A DNA stretch of 64,000 nucleotides from Cardinalis cardinalis (taxonomy: Eukaryota > Chordata > Aves > Passeriformes > Cardinalidae): NCBI GenBank assembly GCA_014549065.1, contig JACDOX010000083.1, positions 1,850,611-1,914,610 on the forward strand, in the 5' to 3' direction. Each line of letters starts with the position of its first letter. Positions within the stretch are counted from its first letter, which is position 1. Under the pieces are notes generated by a model. It was not told the DNA's origin. It saw nothing but the letters and a program-made list of their open reading frames with translations, and did not search any database. A program made the translations under genes and the position numbers. This document shows, one piece after another, positions 50,507 through 63,938 of the stretch.

Positions 50507-51859
50507 ATTACATCAATATGCACAGTGTCCCTAACCCTCATTCTTTAGATGCTTTAGACTAAGATACCTCAATTTAGAGGAAACTCAAAATAAATGGACA
50601 ATAATCTTCCACCCCCCCGTGAAGATTTTTGACATTGCTTGCTATATATATAACAGCAGAAATAAAGAGCAAATTGCCTTACAGATATATTTTTGTTTAC
50701 TTAAATAAGTGTTCTATGATGTAAAATACAATTTTGAAGATACAGATTGCTCACGTCTTTAGAAATTTAGACCACAGAACCTTCACCCAGCAGTCATTTC
50801 TTTTCCTTTGTCAAAATATTAGTGTAGCTGGTTTTATGTTAGGCAAATATACTGCGCCTGACACATACTTTAGACAGAACTGATGATTAAAGACTACTGA
50901 ACTGTTTTATTTTGTGGCCAACACTGATGTCTTCCTTGAGAATTTGCTTTCTCTTGCTTGACACCTTCCCTTTTTGTTTCAGTAGCAAATCAGAAGTAGA
51001 ATGTAAGTGGATGGAAGACAAGTGCTGAAGATTTGCTGCCCTTCCGTTTGCTCCATTGGATGGAAAACACCAGGAGCAGGGTGGGAGTGGGAAGGCTGGG
51101 TGGACCATCAGCTCCTCTAGGAAATGGAAGTTCAGAGCCAAGTGGAGGTCAGACCATGCTTCCAAGTCAGGGGGCTTTGAGCAAACTGCAAAGATTTTGA
51201 GCAATTTCCCCCTTAGTTTCTGCTTGGTGCTAAAGTCAGCAGAGGCTGAACAAAAGCAAACAGACAAACCTGTGGCTTCAAGGAGAAAGCTAGTAAATGC
51301 GTCTTGAGCATCACTCCGAGGATGTACAATACTAGTAACACCAAAGGCAACAACAAACCCTGAAATAGATGGAGCATATGAAATATGAAATTTATTCATA
51401 TTAGGCATGTCAACAATAATGCATGAATAATTTTACAATGCTAAATTTGTCTCTCAGGGTAAATTACATCTATAGTGACTGAATTCTCCCAGCCTCCAAG
51501 AAGAGTGAGTCAGCTTGTGGTGCTCCTGAAGCCTTCCTGGTAATCACCTGAGAAAGCAATGTTTGCCACGAACCAGGGATTGTGTTGAAATAGTGAAACA
51601 CTATTTTACTGCATTGAACCGTTTCCTGGCACTGTTAATTAAGTGATGAAGATTCACTAATGAAATCCATGCTAATAAAATCCATGCCTCAAGGTTAGAT
51701 AAGCCCTCAGATCTGTTCAAATGGCAGTAGTTCTGCTATTGCCTCCTATACAATCTCCTTGACAGTACATTGTTTCTCCTTTAAAGCTGAGGGAAGAAGC
51801 TGGAGCAGAAGACACTCTTTACTAAACTGTGATATTTTCAGTCTATTCAAAACCAAAGA
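50507..51859. other. unique DNA, no gene seen
   Basis: No recognised gene. A 173-codon open frame on minus at 50887-51408 is the second longest in the window. Its product has no recognised motif, and a plus-strand frame overlaps it. A frame of this length is plausible by chance in 64 kb. Confidence 0.45.
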
Positions 51860-53700
51860 TGAAACCTACCAGTGATGGAAAAGAGGACAAGTACCAAGAG
51901 GAACTACAGAGGCATTGCCAAAACACGCAGAAATTCAGTTAGAAAAGTAAAATCTCCACTTAAAAATTGGCCAGATATGTCAAAAACTATAAGAAGGGGT
52001 TCTTTGGGTACACAAGGTATGCAAACAGCAAGCAGAAACAGAAAGAAAATATTGGGCCTCTTAAACATAAGCGAGGGAATTAATCACCAACAACACTGAA
52101 AAGGAAGAAGTTCTCAAAAGTTCCTTTAAAAATGTCATCACCATCACAGCTGGGCCCCAGACCTTGGGAACAAAAGCCCAGGTTGATAAGTTTAGTTAAG
52201 GAGTGTTGGTATGTGAACTTTTACAGAAGCTTGGCCCATATAAATTCATGAGGCTTGACCATATCCATGCAAGAGTGTTGGAGAGCTGGCTAGTGTCATT
52301 ATGAAGCTGCTTTCCATAACATTTGAGAAGTTGTGGAGGCTGGGAGATGTCCACAAGACTGGAAGACATTTAATGCCACCCTCATCTGTAAGAAGGGCTT
52401 AAAGGAGGACCCAGGAAATTATAGGTTCACCAGTCTTACCTCATTCCCTGGAAAAGTTACATAATGAATCCTCCTGGGAGCCATCACAGTTCAAATTAAT
52501 CACATCATTTGGGGGAACCCAGCATGGATGCACCAAGGGCAGATCATAAGACTGATTGCCTTCCATGACTAAGTAACCTGCTCAGTTGATGGACAGTCTC
52601 TACTCCTATTTTTCCAAGGCTTTTGATATAGTTTACCACAGCCTCTGGCTACAGAAATGGATCCACTGTGGTCTGGACAAGTGGTTCATGAGGTGAGGAA
52701 CTGGCTGAAAGGAGGTGCCAAATGGAATGGCAAATGGCTCAAAGAGTGAGATGGCAAATGGCTCATTTTCCAACCAGAAATCTGGCACAGCTGGAGTTCT
52801 CCAGGGATTGATTTGGGTGGGCCAAACACTGTTTCATATCTTCATAAATTATGTAAAACATGTGTTCCAATCTACCCTGGTGAAGTTTGCTGAGGCTATC
52901 AAACTAAGTGGGGCGTAGATGTTGTGAAAGGGACAGCCACTCTGCGGGAAGACCTGAATAGGCTGGGAGAGTGAACCACATGAAACTCAGCTAGGTCAAG
53001 TGTGAAGTTATGCATCTGTTGAAACAAAATACAGGAGCGAGTGCAGCACAGGCCAGGATCTATCTGGCTGGGGAGCAGCTCCATGGAAAGGGACCTGGGG
53101 GTCCTGGTGGACACTGAGCTGAGTATGAATGAGCAGTACTGCTGCAGCAAAGAAAGACAGTGAAATCCTGGGTTGTATTAACAAGAGCATCACCAGCAGA
53201 GATGAACTCACTGTTGTCAACACTTGTCAGGCTACACCTGCAATACTCTGCTCACTTTTGATTTCTGCTATACAGAAAAGATATGGACAGGCTAGATAGG
53301 GCCCAGAGAATGGCCACAAAGGTGATGAGAGGACAGGAAAGCCTACCATGTGAGGAAATACTTAGGGAAGCACTTATCACCATGCTTCAGTATTTGAAAG
53401 GTGGCTATAAAGAAAATGAATACTTGCTTTTCACAAGGAGTTGCATAGAAAAGATGAGGGGCATTGGGTTCAAGTTTCTCCTTGGGATATCCCAATTAAA
53501 CACAAGAGGGAAAGATTTCATAATGGGAACAATCAGCCACTGGCATAATCTTCCTAGCCCCAGTGTTGAAAACTTTTAAGGTTTAGCTGGACATGGTGCT
53601 GGCCCATCTTGTCTGGACTGGGCTTTTGCCAAGGATGTTGGACCAGATGAGCCTTGAGGTTCCTTCTAGCTGATGTTCTAGGAGCTTTGGATTCTATAGT
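51860..53700 (+). mobile_element. CR1 LINE, 5'-truncated, with decayed reverse-transcriptase region
   Basis: Read across frames, the element runs from the region upstream of the reverse transcriptase to the 3' end. At about 52376-52450 the translation resembles the conserved CR1 block with ICKKGLKEDPGNYRFTSLTS. At about 52615-52690 is an FDIVYHSLWLQK-like block, and at about 52795-52860 a GVLQGLIWVGQTLFHIFINY-like block. These correspond to the RT core, where CR1 encodes a reverse transcriptase for target-primed retroposition. Stops and frameshifts disable it. The 3' end is GACCAGATGAGCCTTGAGG...GATTCTATAG. A 15-base word (ATGGCAAATGGCTCA) is duplicated 24 bases apart at 52727 and 52751. Confidence 0.92.
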
Positions 53701-53858
53701 TCATACTGAGTACAGTCCCATATGCTGGGAATATGGGGAAGCTTCTGGGGAAGCTTCTGTCACCTGGCTCACAACATTGCACCAAGCAAAGAAATGTGAG
53801 AGAATTAACTGAATTAGAGAGAGCTCTGTTTCAAATGGGATGAGTCAACACATCATTT
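53701..53858. other. short unique stretch between CR1 and LTR
   Basis: About 160 bases separate the two mobile elements. A 13-base word GGGGAAGCTTCTG is nearly duplicated in tandem at 53734-53759. Confidence 0.5.
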
Positions 53859-54662
53859 TGTTGTTGAGAAAGGGGTATGGCAATGGTCTCCTTCCTTTCT
53901 ACATTTTTCCCTGCAAGGGTCACTCTCGGAAACAGCTGTCTGTCTCTGCCCCGAGATGCGTGGGAAGGTTCTGAGGCAGCCCACGCTCCGAAGAATGAGA
54001 CTGGACTCTTCACTTTTCAGTCTTCAGGTTGTTTATTATGTCTTATCTACAAAATTTTCTTTCTGCCCAGCCGAGGTCTGAACAGCAAAGAAACCAAGGC
54101 ATTCTGACCGCCCCTGAGGCAGTGTCGTCTTTATATACTACAAACTACATACATCATATTTACCTTTACTTCCCAATACCAATCACCTATATTGAACTGT
54201 GCGCTTCTGTGTTAAACCACTCCCCAAGTGCCAACATCACCACAGAAAATGGATGACAAGAAGAAGAAAGAAGAAGGACGAGACACGCTCTGATCCCTCC
54301 ATCTTGTTTTCATAACCCCACTGCACCAAAACCTAAAATCTATATACTCACCCGGTAAATACATCATTCCCTCACCAATCAAACCCGAGTGACTCTCATG
54401 TCCTCATACTCAGGTGGCAAATCCCTAGATGGATCAAAGTCAAGCCACCAGGTGCTTCTGGCAACATTCCAGGACTTCCGAGCCCCCCAAGAGGGTTCTT
54501 GGCAACTCTAGACATCCGGAGTGGTGTGCTGAGTTCCCACAGTCACACTCTAGGTGTGTACCTTCTGCCAGCTCAGTCACTCTCCACTCTCCAATGTTAG
54601 CGGGTACCAGCTGTGAGCTTGGAGGATGAGCAGGAGAAGTCTAGACACTTCATTTGACAACA
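53859..54662 (-). mobile_element. solo LTR of an endogenous retrovirus (minus orientation)
   Basis: On the minus strand the element begins TGTTGTCAAATG and ends CTCAACAACA, an inverted TGTTGT/ACAACA pair typical of LTR ends. It has a TATATAAAG box near 54129-54137 and an AATAAA poly(A) signal at 54032-54037. The TATA-to-poly(A) spacing of about 100 bases fits a U3-R-U5 layout with a long U3 (about 520 bases) and a U5 of about 170. No gag, pol or env remnant adjoins, so it is a solo LTR. I could not see a clear target-site duplication: the flanks are CATTT on the left and GTGGT on the right. Confidence 0.72.
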
Positions 54663-57600
54663 GTGGTAGGCAGTTATGATGGATGAGCATTTTGGTAAAC
54701 TGAAGCCTGGAATACCTTAAGGATTATCTCAGTCTTTACCTTAACAAATATGTTCTTTGGAAAAAAAAGTGAAATAAATTCCAACTTAAGAAAATATTTC
54801 ATCCATCTCATATAAGCCAGACAACACAACTGTGGTTATTTTAGCCTATTCGTTACCCATGTGTTACCCACACAGTGATTCAAGCTCATTTCCATTACTG
54901 CTGGCCCACCACAAGAGATGAAATTCATCTATAGTGTATGTGACCCTTTGGAGGAACAAAAGGGAAAGACCAGACTAAATTATTGGTAACTACCATAAAC
55001 GTTTTTATCTGGTGAATATAACTGAGAAAGTGAGATATATAACAAAGGATTTCACAACACTGGCAACTTGAGCTGCATCAGCTGAAGTCAGCTGCTTGTG
55101 CTAGAATAAACGGGTAAAAAGCAGCCAGAACCAGAATTCCTTTGGTTCAATCCATCTAAAACAAGAGGGCTGGTTTTGGTGAGCCTAGATCCAAGTGAAT
55201 CAGTGGGGACATCTCAATTTACACTGAGTAAAAACAATTTAAAGGTAGGAGACTCTTCTTGCTGCTCAGACAAACTTTCCTGCTACTCAGTTTAATGGTT
55301 CTGCCACTTTGCCATCTCTTACAAAACAAAACTCATTACAAGTTTTATGGCTTCAGTTGCTCAGATTTTTTGTAATCTTACAGTATGCGTCTGGAAATTA
55401 TTAATAGAGGAATGCTGATCAGCTCAAAACCGATTTATCTGGAAGAGATTCTGAAAACTGTAGAGTTAATAGGATTTAGAGAGGAAGGGACTCGGAACAG
55501 TTTGCAGGCACCAAGTGACCAGAAGCAGGGCTTTTCTAATGCAAATTTTCTGACCTAGACACCCAGTTTCCATTAAAATACTCTAAGATTTTGTCTCACA
55601 AGGCCTTTTTGCTTAAAAAGCCTCCATTCCCTTTGGCTTTCAAAGTTCTCTACAGGAGCTAGTAGCTGCTGACAATGTTGTCACATCAGCCTCTTTTTAA
55701 AGAAATCTGAGTTGGTTTTTGAAAGCTGTTGTTAAAATCCTTTAGAGTGCTATGACAAATGAAGCAATGGTTTCACAAACTGTTACATTGGAAACATCCC
55801 ATAAAGTTTTCTTGACTAATTTGCCATCTTTTCTTTCTGGAAAGTAAAAAATGTGTTGGCATGCTCTGGTCTTTCCAGCTCTCAAAAAGGTGAAGAATTC
55901 ACCAAAAGATGGTCATCCATGGTGAGAAAGGGGTTCCTCTCCTCTGGTCCCCCAAGGCTAGGTGTGTTACTCTGAGCATAGGGTGATGCCCACCTGTATG
56001 CTCAGCAGTGCTCTGTCAGACTCCAGGAACTAGCATAAGCAGCAAGGTGTCTTTCCAGACTGAAATAAAAGTTAAAATCTTGCGCATGGCCACATGAATA
56101 ACTATTTACTTCAATCAATCCATCATACATAGATTTCCATTCAGGATTTTAATGGAGAAATGTTTAATATTTCATACTAAACCCTCTTGTAAGTCTTGTT
56201 GCTACAAAACTAATTCATCCTCTGGTTTAGCTCAAAGCTACACTGAGCCTCTCCCTAAGTGATTCCTTTACAAGCAAATCCATCACTTTCTAAATATAAC
56301 TTTTTAAAGGTGCAGATCTTTCCTGCTGCTGACATATTTTAAAACATGTACCTTTTCTTTAATGAGAAACATCCCAACTATCATACAGTCTCCAGTGGAG
56401 AACAAAATCCTTTTCTATTTTGTTAGCTTTTTTGAGCTCAAGATAATTGTAATAGAGAGCACACACTTTGCAGCAGCTGTAACTATTGAAATCACTATAG
56501 GAAGCAAATAAGTATGTAAGGGTTGGCTTTTTCTTTTTTAAGGTGTACTGAATAATAGAAAAAATGTGTGATGCAGTCAGTGGAAGCTTTATAGGTTGTA
56601 GCTCACTTTGGTATGGGTGTGTCTGATAGCCAAGAGTGCTCCAAGAGAGCAATGTTTCTCCATGTTTGCCTCCTTATAGTGAAAGGGAGATGGAGAACAT
56701 GGCTTCTCCTCCTCACCTTCTGGTTTAGCTGCTCCCTTGTGGGGTGGCTGGGAATGGATAATCACTGCAATATCCCCAAGTGTACGTGTTCTCACAGAAG
56801 CATTTCCATGTCAATACCTGGCACGCGTCTTATGTTCTAGGACAAAAGACCATATCCCATTTGGTATATATCCCTGACAGTAGGAAGTGACAAATTCAAA
56901 GCCAGATTATTTTTAAATTGCTAAAGAAGGTAGGGCAGAAAAGTTATGCTGGCTTGTAATGAACATCTATTTTTTGGCTATCAAAGATATCTACATCCCA
57001 GAGAGAAAGCTGAATCTTTGTTACTCAGATCTCCTGGGTTATAACTTCAGGCCCTTAATTGCAGCTCAGAGTTGGATTATACTTTGTGTCTCCATTAGTT
57101 TTGACAACTTACTTTCTTCTTCTTTTTTTGGCAGCTTATATGATGAATACCATTTCAATGTTTTATAAATCCATGTTCAGGCAATAAGGTGCCTTTAGTG
57201 TGAAGATATTTCAAAAGCTTTTCTCAGAAATGGATGCAGGATTTGTAAAGCTGTTTTGGGTCTGTTATAGGAAGATGGAGAAGTAAGAATTGGCATTTGT
57301 GTTTTCTTTTAAACAGAGACCCCTTTCTTTGCTCTAGTTGTCTTCTGACTTCCAAACTGGAGAAATCAGGAGCTTCACATTCAGGGCTACTGGATATGTT
57401 TGTCACCATATGAAATCAGGCCCTGTTTATGACTTTTATATGCCAGTATAATTTATATATCAGTGACTTTTTAAAGAAAAGTTGCAAAATAGCAAGGAAA
57501 CCTCATAATTCCCCAGAGAATTATGCACAACCCATTTGTTTTCTCACAAAACCAAATAGAATTAACGGGCATTGTGGAGCTGCAGTCCCTGGAAAACATC

Positions 57601-58798
57601 AACACTCTGACAGTTTCTTCCAGTTAACTATTCTGAACATAACAGTTTCTTCCAGTCATCTAATCAGAAATTAAGTGTCTACAAGCCAGAACACAGAATC
57701 CCTTAATCTCATTTACAGAGCAATTGTGCATCAGGACATCAGTATTTAGACTAATATTGTCCTGTGATTTTTTCCTAATCTATCAATTTCGAAATGATGG
57801 GCTAGGACAGGATAATAGTAGTATTTTTGGCAATTGCCATCAGCTAAAGACCATTCCTAATTTGTATTTCATTCTTTTATATTACCAAAGGAGGAAGGAT
57901 ATGTCTATCTATATCAAAATGTTACCAGCAGGTGCCTGTCTGTTAAGCCAGGTGTTGTTCTTTGTTATCACGAAAGACTGTATTTTAGCAAAAGAGTACA
58001 TATCTGTAACCATGTGTACACACTGAGTTAATATACAGGGAATTGTATATTGAAAACAAATATGCATTTAAAAATAATGCAGTACTTTGATTCTGTCAAA
58101 CTGCTTGACAAATTTTGACTTTTCACTTTTTCTATCAGCACAAACCAAAATGGATGCATCTGAAAGCCCTAACAAAAAGTGAGACGAAATTTAATGACAC
58201 ACACTTGTTTAACACACTTGTCTAATAAAACCTACTTCCCAGGAAAAAGCCATGAAGAATTAAATTTTCCACAACAATTTTTTTTCAAGAAACTGAGCTG
58301 TGCAGCAGAGGAAAAACACATAATTTCTGCTTTTTTTGGAGACATACAAAGAAGGAAAATATATACTAAATTGTCATCAGAATCCTCAGCATCATCATCA
58401 CAGAGAAAGATTCCTGTTTCACGTTTCACTCAATAGGACCTTGAAGAACTGAAAGGATATAGGATTGGGTCCCATCCTTTCAGAGCCACTGTTGTGAGAT
58501 CTATAGAGGGTCCTTCACAAACAGATAATGAGAAGTTGCAGAGTATAAATGCATAAGATTTAGATTGGTAGTTTTCTAAAATGCTACAAAACTTTGAATA
58601 ATTCACTGTAATACTCTATGGGTATATTTTTCTCAATCATACTGGAGATTTCAGCACCCAAAATATATTTCATTACTGGGTAGACACATGTGACTGACTC
58701 CTCATGCTAGGAGGAAACCTTGCAGAAGCAGAAATAGCCTCTGACAGCTGAGGCAGGAATAAATCAGAAAAAAAAAAACCCTCTCTGTTGTGAGTGGC
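54663..58798. other. unique DNA, no gene seen
   Basis: About 4.1 kb has no recognised exon, RNA gene or transposon. Open frames are at most about 100 codons and lack domain features. Confidence 0.5.
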
Positions 58799-58870
58799 AG
58801 CTTATAACTTGGTTTTTTTTTTCCTTTTGTGTTTCCTTTTTTTTTCTGATTTTTTTTTTTGTTTCTTTGA
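58799..58870 (+). repeat. T-rich low-complexity tract
   Basis: Several T runs of 9 to 12 are separated by CC, G and GA interruptions. It resembles a decayed poly-T tract, but no retroposed body is recognised beside it. Confidence 0.7.
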
Positions 58871-61686
58871 CTCCTGGTGCTACTCCGGTAAATATGTGTT
58901 ATTTCCATTTTTGGTTGTTCTTGCATCATCTTAAGGGCGTTAGTTTCATACAGTCAGTTTTCCTGTGCTGTACTAATGGGTGGCAACTGTGTGTTTTCCT
59001 AAGGAGGGGTTGTCATTGATCAAATTTCTCTTTATAGCTACAGTTTGCTTGTTCATTTGGCGGCTGTTGTCACCAGTTTTCCAAAAGAACTCACCTCTTC
59101 TAGCAGAATAAAGTTAGAGAAAGGTGTTTACTTTCAAATAAAGAAAACTGAACTGATACAGACTAGCCCAAAAGAAATTGAAGTGACCGAATGAGCTTGG
59201 GCCAGCCATTTTGTGTCTTAGCCTACCAATGACTGAATTATTCTGTCTTGTCTTGACTGTTCAAATATTCTGTTTTAATATAGAATTGTGAATGGGAAAA
59301 GGATATGTCCCTGGATATGTATACATTAACATGGAGAAATGACTCTGTATGTGAGTGCATGCACGTGTGCATTGTAAAACTAAGTTGGTTTGGCAATTTC
59401 AGACTCTTTCCCTTACAGATAGAAATTATCCAACTAACAGTGAAATGAGATATAAATTATATATATTACTGTCAATATACTGCTTTAACTGTTGAGAATT
59501 ACTAAAAGTGTATGAAAAAATAGAGGGACTTTTTTCCCTACTATTTTTTACTTGGAGTGGACTTTAGAGAAAAAAAGGCTAAAAAGTAGACATGGGCTCT
59601 TTGAAAAGGCACAGAAGGATTAGAGGAAGGTTAGGAATGTGAATTTGCTTTTCTACAGAAATTCCAAATTATCTTTGTTGTGAGAAAAAACACTAACATC
59701 ACACTGTCATTTACTGATAGACCGTGCTAGAGGGGGAGTCTGTCTTATTAAAATATTATTATTAAAATATTCCCTACAAGTTCGGTGAATAGAGACATTT
59801 CCTTAAGGAAATATCTGTGGAAACATGGCCAGAATTTCTCTGTATTACCCTTCATCAGAAAAATTTAACAGACTAACAGTTTAGAGCATAAAAATTAGGC
59901 ATCTTCCCATTTGGTTTGCATTCTGTTCAGAGTTACTAAGTACTTAAGAAACTTTTGTGATATGCCTACAGAAGCCAGCCTTATTATTTCTCAGCTCTTT
60001 TCTGCTGTTTCTGTCAGATTGAAATACTACTAGTTACAAAATGATCCCAACTTAAGATCTAGTAGTACAATGAAATGCCCATCAAAAAATCCCTTAATAC
60101 AGATATGTGAAGTGAAACCAAAATCCCTGCATCAAAAAGGAAAATATAGTTATTGTTATCATATCTGTCAAAGGAATTACCCTGTTTCAGTCAAACTCTT
60201 TTGCACTAGTTCCTGTAATAAAGGATCTAAAGGATGACTCCAGGAAGAGATCAACTTGTTAACAGAACACCGTATATTGACTGTGTTCAAAAAGTCTGTA
60301 TATTCAGCAAATCTCCATTGTAACACACCCTCTGCTATTGTAAGAACAGTAGTTCCTGTGGAGAGTATTTGACTCCAGTCTGAACTGTATCTTTTGCACT
60401 ACAAAACTTCAAAGCCAGCCACTTCAGAGAAACGAGATGGAAATGCTTTTCCTTTAACTCTGTGCTTCACTGTCTAATGAAGAGCTCTGTCTTTAAAAGG
60501 CCAGGGGAGCTACAGCAACAGAAAGTAAGGATAACAGGATAGAGTTGGTCCAGACAATGTTTAAGAATAGCAAGTTTATCCTGGTGATATTGAAAACATT
60601 ATCTAATTTGTACCTAAATTAGGACAGGTTCAAGATCTTCATCACTTATGTCATTGTAAAAGTTGTGCAACTCTGCTGAATGCAATAACTTTGAGGGAAC
60701 GCTAGATTTATGCCTGATCTTCCAGCATCTGTAGAGTTTTTCTAAAACTACAGAAGAAAAATAAGTGTTTGGTTTACTCCTCCCAGACTTCACCTTTCTC
60801 TGCAATAGGAAGGATTGAGGATTAGCTAAATTTAATTTGCTCTGGCTCAAAGGTCAGGGACAGCAGGTGTTTGCTGGGTATTTGACCTTTAGCTTGTCAC
60901 TTTATAAAGGAAACATAAGGAGGACACTAATGTAGAAGCTGTAGACTGTTGGCTCATCCTTTTTATGCCTGCATTTAATGTCCTTGTTCTGAAGCCTTAC
61001 CATTCTCACAAGACTACTATTTTTACCATACAGGCGCAACCAATTGACATGTGCTGATTGTGATGGTAACATGAAATTGGCTACATTAGGATGCTGTGGT
61101 TAATAACAGATGAAACTACACACTTTGTCAGCAAAAGTTTGTCTGCAGCAAACATTACAATTCTTTTTACAAAATGGAAGGTCTAAAGTTAGAGGTAGAA
61201 CATGATTGTGTCCTTGCTTATCTTTCTTTTACAAGGCACCTAGATGAGTGAAAACCTTAGAAGAGGAATCTGTATGAGAGCTGGCCTTTGTGTATATGTG
61301 TGTGTACAGATGTATAAATACATATATTAACATAAGATTTCTTATTATTGTTGATCCTGACTGAACAAAATTTTACAGTTATGAAAAACAATAATTTTGC
61401 CAAGATATCCATCTAAGGGAAACAGCTCCTTTGGGGTTTGGTTGGTAATTCTTCAGGTTTACTCTCTTTTCAGCAAACAGGAACTGGTTATCATAATTAA
61501 ATAAACCAATGTAGCCTAATGTGATTACAAAACCACTTACATAGAGCATGGTGCGTAGGACATGGGACGTCAAGGTTCTAGTCTCCAGACATTAATGCAA
61601 TCTTAGAAAAATATCTTTGCCATGTGAACATATTTTTCCGTTGTAAGTATATTTTTAAACATCAAATATTGAGACAATGTTTGCCG
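58871..61686. other. AT-rich unique DNA, no gene seen
   Basis: No recognised exon or transposon. TATATAT-type text near 59450-59470 and a short TG run near 61288-61305 are the only compositional features. Confidence 0.5.
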
Positions 61687-61735
61687 ATGTGTGTCTGTGT
61701 GTCTGTGTGTCTGTGTGTGTGTGTGTGCGCACGTG
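61687..61735 (+). repeat. TG-rich dinucleotide microsatellite
   Basis: GTGTGTCT units repeat and pass into pure TG of about 16 bases, then GCGCACGTGC. Such alternating purine-pyrimidine text can adopt Z-DNA. Confidence 0.9.
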
Positions 61736-63938
61736 CAACCTGTAAATCAGAGCACTTTAATTTAAACTAACAGAGCTATGCTAACTGGCCCCCACTGGTA
61801 ATCAAGAACCAATTCTTTTAATACTGAAGATCCTGCTCAGAGTGCACTTATCACTGGGAGAAAAAAGATTGGACCAAACATAAGACTGTTGTAAGTGAAG
61901 ATAGCTATGCTGATTTCAGTGGAGCTCTGCCAGCATATGCCACCTAAGGGTTTGGTAAAATAGTTTCAGGCAAAGAAGGTACATTCCTTTCAGAGGATTA
62001 ATTATGTTTTATATGCACCTACTGGGTACTTTTGGGGTAAGTTGGCTACATTATAAAAAGCAGGTAATAAAAAGAAAAAAGTAACCTGAATTTGTAGGTG
62101 GTCCATTTTATTGGACTAAAAATAAAAGGCAAGCATTTGCAAATCACTGTGTCTTCCTTACGAGCAAGAGAGAAGGGCAAGTTGAGGCAGCAGAAATGAG
62201 AGCCTGGTTCTGATTCAGACTTCATAATTATATTCTGAGACAGAGATCAAAGCAGGAGTTGAGCAGGAAATGGCAAAGAGAAAGGCGCAAATATCACACC
62301 GTTCCCTGTTGCCATCATGAGCCAAAATTTGGAAGCCAGTCTAGCGTGGTGAATGCATGTGTTTGTTTAAAACAATTGCCTTGACTGAAGCTCATTATTG
62401 TTTTCTTCTGACTGCATTAGGTGAGAGCTACTGCCAGCATGTTTCTGGTGGTACAGGTAGCCAGTTTAATGCAGCTGCCACCATTAACACTTGACAAAAA
62501 ATCCTGGAGTCATAACTCAGCATCTAGTCAGGCTTTCCCAGATAAAGTGCTGCTGAAATGGGAAAAGTGGACTTGAAGTCAATGAAGAGTTACTCCCATC
62601 TTCCATAATACCCTAGTGGAAAAAGAAAACACCATCCAGAGATTTCAGGAGGTTGATTCACAATGAAGCAGCAGGATGCTGCTTCAATGACTGTGGATAG
62701 GATCTTTTCCTTTCTTCTTTTTTTTTTCTCTTTTTTTTTTTCTACTCCAACTTTGCATAGAATGTCAGATGAAGAAGCAGTTTTGGCAAGACAATAGTGA
62801 AGTGGATCAGTCTGCACTCACACGATTTTCTAATGGGTATGAAGGCTGTCAAAAGAACATTCTGGATGTAGATTGACCCTCCAGACCAGCACAACTGTAA
62901 AGTTTGCTAGCTATCCCTGTCCTTATTTATATCCAATACTGTTTGTTCCATGGGGCCTCTGCCCTACCAACTGCACTAGGTAGACAAGCGTAATTAACTG
63001 ATTAGACCAGGGAAGATGAAATTGCAGTTCTTGTCTTTGCAACTAATGGAAATACAGCAAAATCTGTTGAAACTGGAGAATCTTGATATTTGTTTAAAAT
63101 TTTTAAACCTCATCCTTGTGCATGGAGGCATAATAAATATATGTAATTCAAACACACAAATTGGAACTTGGTTTTATTTTCATTGGTGTCACATTCATTT
63201 GCTAATTTGTGGGTTGGGTTTGGAATAACAAGAAGTCATTTGCTGGGAAGGAATGAATAGCTGGCCCTGGAGGTAATATCTAATCTGCTCAGTTTTAATA
63301 GTTGACTGCTGGGGGGGAAACCCCACCTAGAGGGGCAGATGTACTGTACAGACCTAGCTAAGCCTCTGTGCAATTTCTTCCTGTTAAGCTTTCCCTCTTG
63401 AAAATAGTCATCTTAAAACTCTTTGTAGAGGTGCACAAGGGGTTTAGAGCAATCTCTGAGATCTCTGGGCATACAGCACAATGTACTCATTATAGAATAA
63501 GTGAGGCAGGAACTTCTACATATAAAAGGCTAGGATGTGTGATAAAACGAGGAGGCTCAGGCAAAATGGGGAAGTCTGATAGGGGGTACAAGTGAAGAAT
63601 CTGAGAGGACAGGCAGTATTCAGCTTATAGAAGAGGTCAATTTTATAAATTATCAGAACAGTAGTAATGACATATTTTTATGTAAAGATTTCACTCTTTA
63701 GCTTACAAGAATATAAAACTTCCAGAGGCTTTTGAGATGAGTCCTGGAGCAGGTCTCATTTCCCTCTCACTTTCAAGTACAGTCCATACAGAGCTGTACA
63801 GCACAAACACAGACCTTCAAGGTAATCTGGTTTTGCTCACACAACAGAACTTGGTCAAACTTTCTTCTTTGACTCCACAAAATTGCTTGCACAGTTGTTC
63901 ACACAGTCGTTCTGAAATGTTGCTCCTTGCTCAGTCTG
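61736..63938. other. unique DNA, no gene seen
   Basis: No exon, RNA gene or transposon is recognised. A C/T-only run lies near 62708-62743. Confidence 0.5.

Noticed and set aside
50887..51408. 173-codon minus-strand open frame as a gene
   Set aside because: No family signature. A frame of this size is about what chance allows in 64 kb read in six frames.
53283..53579. 98-codon open frame as a host gene
   Set aside because: It lies within the CR1 element and corresponds to its 3' region.
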